Below are positions 16,381 through 25,307 of a stretch of 64,000 nt of DNA, piece after piece (position 1 is the first letter of the stretch; every line of letters starts with the position of its first letter). Source of the stretch: Streptomyces sp. M41(2017). GTDB lineage: Bacteria > Actinomycetota > Actinomycetes > Streptomycetales > Streptomycetaceae. The DNA is taken from assembly GCF_002078175.1 (NCBI RefSeq), contig NZ_MWFK01000001.1:2294001-2358000 (forward strand). The letters run 5' to 3'. The position numbers and the translations under genes are program-made. The notes under the pieces are model-generated. The model made no database searches, was not told where the DNA came from, and saw nothing but the letters and a program-made list of their open reading frames with translations.

Positions 16381-17031
16381 TCAGCTGAAGATGATCATCG
16401 AGCCCTGGGCGAGACTGCGGGTCGCCGCCGCGTGGAGGCCCAGCCAGACGTGCCGCTCGCGGGCGAAGGGGCTGGCGTCGTAGGGAGCGGGGGCGGCCGG
16501 CTCCTCCAGCTCGGTGGGAGCGCTGGGGGGCTGCGGCGGGGCCGGCGGGTTCGCCGGGTCGATGCCGATGACGGGGGCCACGAACTCCAGCTCGCGCAGC
16601 AGGGCGTGGGAGGAGCCCAGGGGGCCGCCGCCCGCGAGGAGTTCGTCGTTGGCCAGCGGATGCGGGAAGTCGACCGGGACGTAGGCGCCCGCGTGGTCGT
16701 AGTGCCAGACCAGATGGGACTGCTGGGCGTTCGTCTCGAACATCTCCAGCAACTGCTCGTAGTCGCCGCCCAGTTCGTCGACCGGGGTGACGGCGAGCCC
16801 GCACATCTGGAGGAGGTAGGCGCGCCGCAGGAAGTGCAGCGCGTCGTAGTCGAATCCGGCGACCGGGGCGACGTCACCGGAGAGGCCGGGCATGTACGCG
16901 TACACCGGGACGGGTGGGAGTCCGGCCTCGGCGAGCACCTTGTCGTAGAGCGCGAGTTCCTCGGCGAAGGGGTTGTCGGGGGTGTGGCACAGCACGTCGA
17001 CGAGCGGGACCAACCACAGGTCACAGGCCAA
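16381..17031 (-). CDS. Conserved hypothetical protein
   Basis: A 216-residue protein that I do not recognise by domain. It begins MACDLWLVPLVDVLCHTPDN, is rich in aromatic and acidic residues in the first half (FDYDALHFLRRAYLLQ; HLVWHYDHAGAYVPVDFPHP), and has a Pro/Ala linker near residues 155-180 before a short conserved-looking tail. It has no signal peptide and no transmembrane segment. Its coding bias is streptomycete, so it is a real gene. It follows the GntR regulator on the same strand after 111 bases and may be cotranscribed. No function is proposed. Confidence 0.75.
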   Translation of the reverse strand: MACDLWLVPLVDVLCHTPDNPFAEELALYDKVLAEAGLPPVPVYAYMPGLSGDVAPVAGFDYDALHFLRRAYLLQMCGLAVTPVDELGGDYEQLLEMFETNAQQSHLVWHYDHAGAYVPVDFPHPLANDELLAGGGPLGSSHALLRELEFVAPVIGIDPANPPAPPQPPSAPTELEEPAAPAPYDASPFARERHVWLGLHAAATRSLAQGSMIIFS

Positions 17032-17142
17032 CAGACGGCTCCTCTTGCTCCTTGGTGTGCACGGTGGTCAGGGCAGCGTAGTGCGCGTGGCGGTCCTGTG
17101 AAGGGGGCCGTACGCAAGTCCGTACCCGGCGGACCCGTGGGT

Positions 17143-17838
17143 TCATTCCGCGTCGAGGTGTTCGACGAGGCCGAGCGCGTGCTCGTTGTACGCCGTCACG
17201 ATCGCCCGCGCCGTCCCGGGGTCGCGGCGGGCGAGGGCGTCCACGAGTTCCGTGTGGGCCGACCACAGGTGGCCCTTGAGGTCCGCGACGTGGCGAAGGT
17301 GCTGGACCGTGCAGACCCAGGACTGGACCCGCAGCCGGTGCAGGAAGTCACCGAGGTAGGGGTTGCCGTAGAGGCTGCTGAGCTCGCGCCAGAACCGCAG
17401 GTCGTACCCGATGAGGATGTTCAGGTCACCGGCCGAGGCCGCGCGCTGGGCCTCCTCGCCGCGGCGCCGGACGCCGGCGAGCAGGGCGACCGCGCGCGGA
17501 TCGTCGAACTGCCGCAGGCCGCCGGCCACCAGGGCCTGGAACATGCCCTCCGTGACCAGGCCGCGCGCCTCGATCATGCCGCGGTAGTCGGCGGCCGAGT
17601 ACTCGTGGACGCGGAAGCCGCGGTGCTGGTCGGCGTCCAGCAGGCCCTGGGCCGACAGATCGACCAGGGCCTCGCGGACAGGGGTGGCGGAGACGCCGTA
17701 CTGCTCGGCGATCTCCTTGACCGTGAACTCCTGGCCCGGCTGGAGCCGGCCCCCGAGCACCTCGTCGCGGAGCGCGTCCGCGATCTGCTGGCGCAGGGTG
17801 CTGCGGGTAACGCCGCCCGCGCGGCCGGTGCCGGCCAT
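17143..17838 (-). CDS. GntR-family regulator (FadR/FCD type)
   Basis: A 231-residue regulator. The N-terminal winged helix (about residues 10-75) reads LRQQIADALRDEVLGGRLQP and QYGVSATPVREALVDLSAQG. The all-helical FCD ligand domain follows and probably binds a small carboxylate through a metal site; His and Asp residues are present, but I cannot map the ligand set with certainty. The ATG at 17838 is preferred over an ATG 48 bases upstream because GGGGAG precedes it. It lies downstream of the aminotransferase gene on the same strand after 191 bases, suggesting that it regulates amino acid or amine catabolism there. Confidence 0.87.
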   Translation of the reverse strand: MAGTGRAGGVTRSTLRQQIADALRDEVLGGRLQPGQEFTVKEIAEQYGVSATPVREALVDLSAQGLLDADQHRGFRVHEYSAADYRGMIEARGLVTEGMFQALVAGGLRQFDDPRAVALLAGVRRRGEEAQRAASAGDLNILIGYDLRFWRELSSLYGNPYLGDFLHRLRVQSWVCTVQHLRHVADLKGHLWSAHTELVDALARRDPGTARAIVTAYNEHALGLVEHLDAE

Positions 17839-18029
17839 GGTGGTGGTCTCACTCCCCGTCGCGTGTCTCCCCGAGCAGGACACCATACGCGGTGGGACGC
17901 GGCGGGCCCTCCCCCGCCGCCGTGGCGGAGCGGGGCACCATGCGACCGGCCCCCGCCGCCCGTCCCCCCCTTGTCCCCGGGGAGGACGGGGGTGGGCCGG
18001 GGGCGGCGGGGGCGGGGACCGCTACGGCC

Positions 18030-19385
18030 TCAGACCGTGTGCTCGTCCGCGACCGACAGGGCCTCGTCCAGCACCGCGAGCCCTTCCTTGGCCTCGGCCT
18101 CGGTGACGTTGCACGGCGGCACGACGTGCGTGCGGTTCATGTTGATGAAGGGCCACAGACCCCGGGCCTTGGCCGCCGCGCCGAACGCGGCCATCGGCGC
18201 GTTCGCCTCGCCCGCCGCGTTGTACGGGACCAGCGGCTCGCGGGTCTCGCGGCTCTTCACCAGCTCCAGCGCCCAGAAGACGCCCGTGCCGCGCACGTCG
18301 CCGATGCTCGGGTGGCGTTCCGCCAGCTCGCGCAGGCCCGGTCCGATGACGGTCTCGCCGATGGCGGCGGCCTGGTCGACGATGCCCTCCTCCTCCATGA
18401 CGTTGATCGTCGCGACGGCGGCGGCGCAGGCCAGCGGGTGCCCCGAGTAGGTGAGGCCGCCGGGGTAGGGCCGCTTGGCGAAGGTCTCGGCGATCTCGGC
18501 GGAGATCGCCACGCCGCCCAGCGGGACGTAGCCGGAGTTCACTCCCTTGGCGAAGGTCATCAGGTCCGGCGTCACGTCGAAGTGGTCGGCGGCGAACCAC
18601 TTGCCGGTGCGCCCGAACCCGGCCATGACCTCGTCCAGGATGAAGACGATCCCGTAGCGGTCGCAGATCTCCCGCACCCCGGCGAGGTAGCCGGCGGGCG
18701 GCGTCATGATGCCCGCCGTGCCCGGGATCGTCTCCAGGATGAGGGCCGCTATGGTCCCCGGGCCCTCGAAGGCGATCGTGTCCTCGAGGTGCGTCAGGGC
18801 GCGCTCGCACTCCTGGCGCTCGCTGTCCGAGTGGAAGGGGCTGCGGTACAGGAACGGCGCCCAGAAGCGCACGACACCGGCGGCGCCGTTGTCGTTCGCC
18901 CAGCGCCGGGGGTCGCCGGTGAGGTTGATCGCGGTGGAGGTGGCGCCGTGGTACGAGCGGTAGGCGGAGAGCACCTTCGGGCGGCCGGTGTGCAGCCGGG
19001 CCATCCGGGTGGCGTTCTCGACGGCCTCCGCGCCACCGTTGGTGAAGAAGATCTTGTCCAGGTCGCCGGGGGTCCGCTCGGCGATCAGCCGGGCGGCCTC
19101 CGAGCGGGCCTCGACGGCGAAGGCGGGCGCGAACGTGGACAGGGTCGCGGCCTGTTCCTGGATCGCGGCGACGACCTTCGGGTGCTGGTAGCCGATGTTG
19201 GTGAAGACGAGCCCGCTGGTGAAGTCCAGATACCGCTTGCCTTCGTAGTCCCAGAAGTACGACCCCTCGGCGCCTGCGACGGCGAGCGGGTCGATGAGCT
19301 CCTGCGCTGACCAGGAGTGGAACACGTGCGCGCGGTCCGCGGCCTTCACTGCGGCGCCGGCCTGGGGGTTGGGCTGAGGGGTCAT
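18030..19385 (-). CDS. Class III aminotransferase
   Basis: A 451-residue PLP-dependent omega-aminotransferase. It shows FFTNGGAEAVENATRMAR (cofactor phosphate region), YRSYHGAT, ILDEVMAGFGRTGKWFA with the PLP aspartate, and the Schiff-base lysine in TFAKGVNSGYVPLGG. The family moves amino groups between omega-amino acids or diamines and pyruvate or 2-oxoglutarate; the exact substrate is not readable. The ATG at 19385 is chosen because MTPQPNPQAG begins the conserved protein and a -10 TACGCT lies exactly 6 bases upstream, implying leaderless translation. It is divergent from a DJ-1/MarR pair. Confidence 0.9.
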   Translation of the reverse strand: MTPQPNPQAGAAVKAADRAHVFHSWSAQELIDPLAVAGAEGSYFWDYEGKRYLDFTSGLVFTNIGYQHPKVVAAIQEQAATLSTFAPAFAVEARSEAARLIAERTPGDLDKIFFTNGGAEAVENATRMARLHTGRPKVLSAYRSYHGATSTAINLTGDPRRWANDNGAAGVVRFWAPFLYRSPFHSDSERQECERALTHLEDTIAFEGPGTIAALILETIPGTAGIMTPPAGYLAGVREICDRYGIVFILDEVMAGFGRTGKWFAADHFDVTPDLMTFAKGVNSGYVPLGGVAISAEIAETFAKRPYPGGLTYSGHPLACAAAVATINVMEEEGIVDQAAAIGETVIGPGLRELAERHPSIGDVRGTGVFWALELVKSRETREPLVPYNAAGEANAPMAAFGAAAKARGLWPFINMNRTHVVPPCNVTEAEAKEGLAVLDEALSVADEHTV

Positions 19386-19514
19386 GCGCGCAGCGTAAAT
19401 GTCCACGGACCGGACGCGATATCGGCGTCCTGTCTGTGGACGGGGCCTTTCCGCGACAGTCTGTCGGGCTTCGCGGCCGCCCCCGGGGCGCGTCCGGCCG
19501 ACCCGCTCCACCCC

Positions 19515-19544
19515 ATTGACAACATCCTGTCGAATTGACAGCAT
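19515..19544. promoter_or_regulatory. Direct repeat in the aminotransferase / DJ-1 intergenic region
   Basis: ATTGACAACAT (19515-19525) and ATTGACAGCAT (19534-19544) are nearly identical and 19 bases apart. The first also pairs imperfectly with TGTCGAAT between them. TTGACA is also a perfect -35 hexamer. It may be a binding site for the MarR protein at 20211, or tandem promoters. Confidence 0.45.
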
Positions 19545-19584
19545 GCTCACATAGGCTTCCGCCCGCCGAGGAGGAGTGACCGAC

Positions 19585-20214
19585 ATGAACGCCACCACGG
19601 ACACCGGCACCGCACCCCGCAAGCCCGTCCACCTCGCCGTGTACGACACGTTCGCCGACTGGGAGACGGGCCACGCGACCGCGCACCTCGCCCGCGCAGG
19701 CCACCCGGTCCGCACCGTCGGCCCCGGCCGCGAACCCGTCACCACCATGGGCGGCCTGCGCGTCCTGCCGGATCTCGCGCTCGACGAGCTGCGCCCCGAG
19801 GACAGCGCGCTGCTCGTCCTCACCGGCGCCTCCCTCTGGGACACCTCGGGCGACCTGGCCCCCTTCGCCCGCACCGCCCGCGCGTTCCTCGACGCCGGGG
19901 TGCCCGTCGCGGCGATCTGCGGAGCGACCGCCGGCCTCGCGCGCGAGGGCCTGCTCGACGACCGGGCGCACACCAGCGCGGTCTCCTTCTACCTGGCCGC
20001 CACGGGCTACGCGGGCGGCGAGAGGTACGTCGACGCGGACGCCGTCACCGACGGGCTCCTGATCACCGCCGGACCCACCGAACCCGTCGCCTTCGCCCGC
20101 GAGGTCCTCGGCCTCCTCGGGGTCTACGAGGGAGAGGTCCTGGACGCCTGGTACCGGCTGTTCCACGACTCCGACGCCGCGGCCTACGCCGTGCTGGAGA
20201 AGGCGGGCCGGTGA
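19585..20214 (+). CDS. DJ-1/PfpI family protein
   Basis: A 209-residue protein of the DJ-1/PfpI (class I glutamine amidotransferase-like) family. The nucleophile elbow is visible as PVAAICGATAGLAREG, with the reactive cysteine in ICGAT. Related actinobacterial proteins act as glyoxalases, chaperones or amidases, or have no known role. GAGGAGGAG lies about 9 bases before the ATG at 19585; a GTG at 19576 overlaps the ribosome site and is less likely. The stop overlaps the GTG of the MarR gene, so the two are coupled. It is divergent from the aminotransferase. Confidence 0.88.
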   Translation: MNATTDTGTAPRKPVHLAVYDTFADWETGHATAHLARAGHPVRTVGPGREPVTTMGGLRVLPDLALDELRPEDSALLVLTGASLWDTSGDLAPFARTARAFLDAGVPVAAICGATAGLAREGLLDDRAHTSAVSFYLAATGYAGGERYVDADAVTDGLLITAGPTEPVAFAREVLGLLGVYEGEVLDAWYRLFHDSDAAAYAVLEKAGR

Positions 20215-20714
20215 GCCGGCGGCGCCAGGACCTGTTCAGCCGCAGCGCCCTCGCGGTGTTCCGGCTCAACGGGCAGTACCTCTCCGTGGCCGAGGACCTG
20301 GCCCGGCCGGCCGGCATCACCGCCGCCTGGTGGCAGGTCCTCGGCGCCGTCCTCGGCGAACCCCTGCCGGTCTCCGGGATCGCCCGCGTCATGGGCATCA
20401 CCCGGCAGAGCGTGCAGCGCGTCGCGGACCTGCTCGTCGACAAGGGCCTCGCCGCGTACCGGCCCAACCCGGCCCACCGTCGCGCCAAGCTCCTCGCTCC
20501 CACCGAGCAGGGCCGCGCGGCCGTCGCCACGATCGGCCCCGGTCACGCCGCCTACGCCGACCGGATCGCCGAGGCGCTCGGCCCCGAAGCGCTCGCCGAG
20601 ACCGTCCGGGTCCTGGAGCGCCTCTCCGTCGTCCTCGACGGGCTCGCCGCGGAGGACCTCGCGGAACCCGCGCCTCCTGTTACCGAACCGGCACGATCCG
20701 TGACGGAACCGTAG
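20211..20714 (+). CDS. MarR-family transcriptional regulator
   Basis: A 167-residue winged-helix regulator starting at a GTG that overlaps the DJ-1 stop (GTGA). The DNA-binding core is about residues 30-105: GEPLPVSGIARVMGITRQSV followed by LVDKGLAAYRPNPAHRRAK as the wing. The C-terminus ends in a short Pro-rich repeat (EPAPPVTEPARSVTEP). Coupling with the DJ-1 gene and a direct repeat in front of that operon suggest autoregulation. MarR ligands are usually phenolic or oxidant signals; nothing here specifies which. Confidence 0.9.
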   Translation: MSRRRQDLFSRSALAVFRLNGQYLSVAEDLARPAGITAAWWQVLGAVLGEPLPVSGIARVMGITRQSVQRVADLLVDKGLAAYRPNPAHRRAKLLAPTEQGRAAVATIGPGHAAYADRIAEALGPEALAETVRVLERLSVVLDGLAAEDLAEPAPPVTEPARSVTEP

Positions 20715-20792
20715 ACGGGGCCGGCCCGCGGGCCCGGGAGGCCGCACTATCCTCGGGCTGTTGCACACACACGGGGGAGGGTGGGCGCTGCC

Positions 20793-22832
20793 ATGGAGAA
20801 ACTGGGGGCGGGGGACCCGCGGCAGATCGGGGCGTACCGGCTGCTGGCACGGCTCGGCGCCGGCGGCATGGGGCACGTCTATCTCGCCCGGTCCGACCGG
20901 GGACGGACCGTCGCCGTCAAGCTCGTCCGTGCGGAACTCGCCGAACAGGAGGAGTTCCGGGCCCGGTTCCGCCAGGAGGTGCAGGCCGCGCGCCGCGTCG
21001 GGGGGTACTGGACCGCGCCCGTCCTGGACGCCGACACCGAGGCCGTGATCCCGTGGGTGGCCACCGGCTACGTCGCCGGGCCCTCGCTCCAGACCGTCGT
21101 CGGACACGACCACGGCGCGCTGCCCGAGCGGTCCGTGCGCATCCTCGCCGCCGGACTCGCGCACGCCCTCCGGGACATCCACGCCGCGAACCTCATCCAC
21201 CGCGACCTCAAGCCCTCGAACGTCCTGGTCACCATCGACGGTCCGCGCGTCATCGACTTCGGTATCGCCCGCGCCCTGGAGACGGTGACCGACGGCGGGC
21301 TCACCCGCACCGGCGCGCTCGTCGGATCCCCCGGTTTCATGGCCCCCGAGCAGGTGCGCGGCGACCGCGTCACCCCCGCCTGCGACATCTTCTGCCTCGG
21401 CTCGGTCCTGTCGTACGCCGCCACCGGTGCCCTGCCGTTCGGCGCGTCCAACAGCGGTGTGCACGCGATGATGTTCCGCATCGCGCAGGAGGAACCCGAT
21501 CTGTCGGGAGTTCCCGAGAGCCTGTCCGACCTCGTGCGCGCCTGCCTGCGCAAGGACCCCGCGGCCCGTCCCGGCCTCGACGAGATCCTCGCCCGCACCG
21601 GCGCGGAGGACACCGTCGCCGACGGCCGCACCCGCGACCCCTGGCTGCCCAGCGCGCTGGTCGCCCAACTCGGCCGTCACGCAGTGCAGTTGCTGGACAC
21701 CGAGGACCCCGACGAGCGGCAGGCGCCCGCCGTCGCCGCTGCCCCGGCCCGCCCCGCTCCGCCGCCCGCGCCCGAACGGCCGCTCCCCGTACCGGACATG
21801 TCCAGGCCGCCGGCCGCCCCGCCCGTCCCCGCGGGCCCGCCCTCCGCCTCTTCGCCCGCTTCCCCGTCCGCCTCCTCCGCGACGCCCGGCGCGTCCGCGG
21901 AGGCGTCCCCGGAGCACGCCCCCGCCCCGCCCGACGACGGGTCGGCCCCGTCCGCACCGGTCGGCCATCTCCCGACGGTCGTCGCGGGCCCGGGAACCAC
22001 GCCTCCGCCGGCCCCCGCCGGCCCTCACCCCGCGTACGGCTATCCGCAGCAGCACCCGCAGCCGACCGGCCAGGGCCCGGCTCCCGCGTACGGCTATCCG
22101 CAGGCCGGCTGGGGCGGACCCCGGGCGCCGTACGGCTCGACGCCCCCGTACGGCCCGGGTGCTCCCACCCCGTACGGCCCCGGCGGCTCCACCCCGCCCT
22201 ACGGCCCGACCCCGCCGTACGGTCCCACCGCCGTCCCGGCCGGACCCGGACCCGCGCGCCGCAGCGGCCGGTCCACCGCCTTCCTCGTCGTGGTGGCCCT
22301 GGTCGTCGCGCTCGGCGCGGGCGGCAGTGTGTACGCGCTGATGAACGGCGGCGGCAGCGGCGGCGACGACTCCAAGGCGTCCCCCGCGACCTCCGCCGGG
22401 CCCGCGTCACCGGACGGGAGCGCCTCGCGGGCGCCGTCCGCCGCGTCCGCCTCCCCGAGCGCCGGGGACCCGGCCGCGGGCACCGTCCCCGAGGCCTTCC
22501 TCGGCACCTGGGACACCACCATCGACAACGCCACCGGCCACAACACCCGCCGGCTGACCATCCGGCAGGGCGAGGTCGGCGACCCCGTGCTCACCCTCAC
22601 CGCCGACGGCCCGGCCGGCAGCGGCACCTACCACTGCGTCTTCGAGGCCACTCTCACGGGCGCACCGGCCGGCGGAACACTGGCGATCGGCCCCTCCCAG
22701 GTCACCTCCGGCGAACCGCTGTCCTCCTGCTCCCCGGGCGCCGCGTCCGAGATCACCCTCCTGTCGGACGGCGGTCTGCGCCGGGTGAACACGACCTCGG
22801 GCGAGGCGCTGGTCTACGAGAAGAGCGGCTGA
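20793..22832 (+). CDS. Membrane Ser/Thr protein kinase (PknB type)
   Basis: A 679-residue eukaryotic-type kinase. The catalytic domain (about 13-270) is complete: glycine loop LGAGGMGHVYLA, K43 in VAVKLV, HRDLKPSN with D138, DFG (155-157) and MAPE (183-186). Next come about 200 residues of Pro/Ala/Ser linker ending in PYGP and YGYP repeats, one transmembrane helix (about 494-515) and an external domain of about 160 residues with a Cys pair (TYHCVF, SSCSPG) that may sense a ligand. It has no PASTA repeats. The ATG at 20793 follows GGGGGAGGG; an upstream GTG overlaps that site. The next gene has an external binding-protein domain. Confidence 0.93.
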   Translation: MEKLGAGDPRQIGAYRLLARLGAGGMGHVYLARSDRGRTVAVKLVRAELAEQEEFRARFRQEVQAARRVGGYWTAPVLDADTEAVIPWVATGYVAGPSLQTVVGHDHGALPERSVRILAAGLAHALRDIHAANLIHRDLKPSNVLVTIDGPRVIDFGIARALETVTDGGLTRTGALVGSPGFMAPEQVRGDRVTPACDIFCLGSVLSYAATGALPFGASNSGVHAMMFRIAQEEPDLSGVPESLSDLVRACLRKDPAARPGLDEILARTGAEDTVADGRTRDPWLPSALVAQLGRHAVQLLDTEDPDERQAPAVAAAPARPAPPPAPERPLPVPDMSRPPAAPPVPAGPPSASSPASPSASSATPGASAEASPEHAPAPPDDGSAPSAPVGHLPTVVAGPGTTPPPAPAGPHPAYGYPQQHPQPTGQGPAPAYGYPQAGWGGPRAPYGSTPPYGPGAPTPYGPGGSTPPYGPTPPYGPTAVPAGPGPARRSGRSTAFLVVVALVVALGAGGSVYALMNGGGSGGDDSKASPATSAGPASPDGSASRAPSAASASPSAGDPAAGTVPEAFLGTWDTTIDNATGHNTRRLTIRQGEVGDPVLTLTADGPAGSGTYHCVFEATLTGAPAGGTLAIGPSQVTSGEPLSSCSPGAASEITLLSDGGLRRVNTTSGEALVYEKSG

Positions 22833-22984
22833 GCCCGCCCACGGACGAGGCATCGCGGACCCGTCACGCGGGACGTCAACGCATCTTCTCCCGAAGGCTG
22901 TTGAAGTTCACCCCTTGTATGTCGGCCGTTCCCCGGCGGCGCCGTACGGTGACCGCACCGCAGCGCCCGGGGGAGTGACTCGCA

Positions 22985-24517
22985 GTGGAGTGGCTGAGCG
23001 CAGAGAACGTCGTGGCCGTCGGGACCGCCGTCATCGGTGTCGTCGCCTCCGCCGTCATGGTCTGGTACGAACGCAGGGTGCCCCGCCGGAAGCGGCTGGG
23101 CTACCGCGTGCAGATGGACAACCCCATCGGCGACGACGTCCGCTCGGGGCGCGCGAACGTACGGCTCGGCCTGTTCGACGAGACCCCCGGCATGTCCGAC
23201 GCCACCCTCGTGCTGCTGCGGATCGAGAACGACGGCGCGCAGAGCATCGCCGGTGACGACTACACGAGCCGCGAACGGCACGGCCTGACCGCCGTGTTCA
23301 CCGACCGGACCATCCGCGGTGTCTCCGTGACCCAGCCGCCCGGCACCGACCACCTGATGGACCACTTCACCGCGGCGGCGGGCCTCGGCTACGCGGACGG
23401 CACCCTGCGCATCCCGCGGGTCCCGCTCAACCGGGGCGAGCACTTCAAGGTGCTCGTCCTGCTGTCCGGCGGCGACGTGGGATGCCCGATACGGCTCATC
23501 GGCGGTATCCGCGACGGCGAGGTCCGGCCCAATCGCAGTACGACACCGGACGACCAGCCGCCGTTGTTCAGCCGCGCCGCCCGGCTGATCACCGTGCTGC
23601 TCACGGTGTGCGTCGTCACGCTCGCGCTGATCGTCGTGCTCCGCGACGACTCGCCGCCCCCGATCGGCTGCGCGCGGGGCACCCTGACGGTGACCGGGTC
23701 CACCGCCTTCGCGCCCGTGATGCGCGAACTCGCCGAGAAGTACGAGGAGGACTGCGCGGGCGCGACGATCACCGTCGACGCCCATGGCAGCACCGCCGGG
23801 GTGCGCGAACTCGACGCGGCGGGGCAGGAGTCGAAGAACGGATCACCGGCCGTCGTCGCCCTCTCCGACGGTCCCAAGCCGGGCGACTTCCCCCGGCTGC
23901 GGGAGAACCGGGTCGCGGTCTCGGTCTTCGCGCTGGTCGTCGACGACGACATCCCGCTCCGGAACCTGTCGCTGGCGGACGTACGGCGCCTGTACCGGGG
24001 CGAGATCAGGAACTGGAAGCAGCTCGGCGGACCCGACCGGCCCGTCCTGCTCGTCAGCCGGGACGCCAACTCCGGTACCCGGCAGGTGTTCCAGCGCCGG
24101 GTGCTCGGGCGCGGCGAGATCGCCAACTCCTCGCTGGACTGCGTCCACAAGGACGACGCGACGGCGCCGCTGGTGCGCTGCGAACTCGACTCCACCGACC
24201 AGGTGCTGAACACCGTCGCCCGGCTGCCCGGCGCGATCGGCTACAGCGAGCTCAACAACGCCATCGGGCACCAGGGCCTGCACCGGCTGGGCCTCGACGG
24301 TCACACCGCATCCGTCGAGGACCTGGAACACGGCACCTCGGACTACCCGTACCGCGAGATCGAGTACGCCTACACCTACGGGCAGCCGCCGGCCGACTCG
24401 CTCGCCTCCAGCTTCCTGTCGTACGTCGGCCGGGGCAGCGGCCAGGACGTCGTCCGCACCCACGGCCACCTGCCGTGCGGGACGCCGGTGGGGCTGAGGA
24501 TCTGCGGCGCGGGCTGA
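22985..24517 (+). CDS. Two-TM protein with external PstS-like domain
   Basis: A 510-residue membrane protein with an unusual layout. The first helix (about 9-27) is followed by the basic stop signal YERRVPRRKR, so the next 170 residues are probably cytoplasmic and look beta-rich (ATLVLLRIENDGAQ; FKVLVLLSGGDVG). A second helix (about 201-220) leads to an external PstS/PBP-like domain: LTVTGSTAFAPVMRELAEKY, DAHGSTAGVREL, SRDANSGTRQVF and PGAIGYSELNNA, which are phosphate-binding-protein motifs. Ordinary PstS lipoproteins lack the cytoplasmic half. A GTG start after GGGGGAG is used. It follows the kinase gene on the same strand; a joint signalling role is inference. Confidence 0.85.
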   Translation: MEWLSAENVVAVGTAVIGVVASAVMVWYERRVPRRKRLGYRVQMDNPIGDDVRSGRANVRLGLFDETPGMSDATLVLLRIENDGAQSIAGDDYTSRERHGLTAVFTDRTIRGVSVTQPPGTDHLMDHFTAAAGLGYADGTLRIPRVPLNRGEHFKVLVLLSGGDVGCPIRLIGGIRDGEVRPNRSTTPDDQPPLFSRAARLITVLLTVCVVTLALIVVLRDDSPPPIGCARGTLTVTGSTAFAPVMRELAEKYEEDCAGATITVDAHGSTAGVRELDAAGQESKNGSPAVVALSDGPKPGDFPRLRENRVAVSVFALVVDDDIPLRNLSLADVRRLYRGEIRNWKQLGGPDRPVLLVSRDANSGTRQVFQRRVLGRGEIANSSLDCVHKDDATAPLVRCELDSTDQVLNTVARLPGAIGYSELNNAIGHQGLHRLGLDGHTASVEDLEHGTSDYPYREIEYAYTYGQPPADSLASSFLSYVGRGSGQDVVRTHGHLPCGTPVGLRICGAG

Positions 24518-24526
24518 CGCTCCCGC

Positions 24527-24560
24527 GCCGACCTCACCGGGGGGCCGACCTCACCAGGGG
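24527..24560. repeat. Short tandem duplication between convergent genes
   Basis: GCCGACCTCACCGGGG and GCCGACCTCACCAGGGG lie side by side in the 49-bp gap between the binding-protein gene and the SLATT gene. It has no clear hairpin. Confidence 0.7.
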
Positions 24561-24566
24561 CCGTCC

Positions 24567-25307
24567 TCAGCGGGGCTCCGGCGGGCGCTGACGGGGCATG
24601 TTCGGGCGGGTGCCCGGCGGCAGCGGGACCCGGCCGTTGAGATGCGACCCGTCGACCCGGGGCGCGCCGACCGTCGACGACTGGATGCCGAGCGGCGCCG
24701 GACCCGTACGGAACTCCACCATCCAGTCCGCCGTCTCCGTGCGCACCAGTTCCGTGACGTCCTCCGAGAACTTCCGCAGCACCCCGAGACACCGCTCGGC
24801 CGCCTCGCCGGCGGTCCCGTCGGTGGGGCCGAGCACCTCCCGCACACTCTCCGACGCCCAGTCGAACTGGAGCACCTGAAGGCGGCGCTGCACGGCCTGC
24901 GCGGTGGCCACGTCCCTTATCCAGCCGGAGGTCACGCCGAAGAACCGGTCGACGGCGACACAGGCGACGGCGAGCAGCAGCGCCAGATACCCCCAGGGCG
25001 CCACCCCGCCCACCGACCCGGTCAGGTCGAGCAGCGGCAGCGCGGCCCCGGCGACGGCGCCGACCGCGGCCCCGCACCGCAGCAGCCGCGCGCCCCACCG
25101 CTTCCCCGTCCGGTCGCCGAGGTACCAGGACGCCGTGTCGAGGGCGCCCTGCTCCACCCAGCGGTACAGCTCGTGGAGCCGGTCGGCCGGCTCCCCCCAG
25201 TCACCCAGCGGAAACGGCCGGCCCGTCAGATCGCCCGGCCGCAGCCCCGCCCCCTCGCTCCGCCCCTCCTGGGGCGGACCATCGGGCTGCATCTCCGGCT
25301 GGCTCAC
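24567..25307 (-). CDS. SLATT-domain (DUF4231-like) membrane protein
   Basis: A 246-residue protein. Residues about 45-125 resemble the SLATT two-helix module: an amphipathic lead LYRWVEQGALDTASWYLGDR, two closely spaced membrane helices (about 78-97 and 102-120), then a long cytoplasmic helical region (AQAVQRRLQVLQFDW; LRKFSEDVTELVRTETADW). SLATT proteins were proposed from comparative genomics to be membrane effectors of nucleotide-activated conflict systems; no nucleotide cyclase is next to this one. The GTG at 25307 is chosen because GAGGGAG precedes it. It is convergent with the PstS-like gene. Confidence 0.75.
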   Translation of the reverse strand: MSQPEMQPDGPPQEGRSEGAGLRPGDLTGRPFPLGDWGEPADRLHELYRWVEQGALDTASWYLGDRTGKRWGARLLRCGAAVGAVAGAALPLLDLTGSVGGVAPWGYLALLLAVACVAVDRFFGVTSGWIRDVATAQAVQRRLQVLQFDWASESVREVLGPTDGTAGEAAERCLGVLRKFSEDVTELVRTETADWMVEFRTGPAPLGIQSSTVGAPRVDGSHLNGRVPLPPGTRPNMPRQRPPEPR

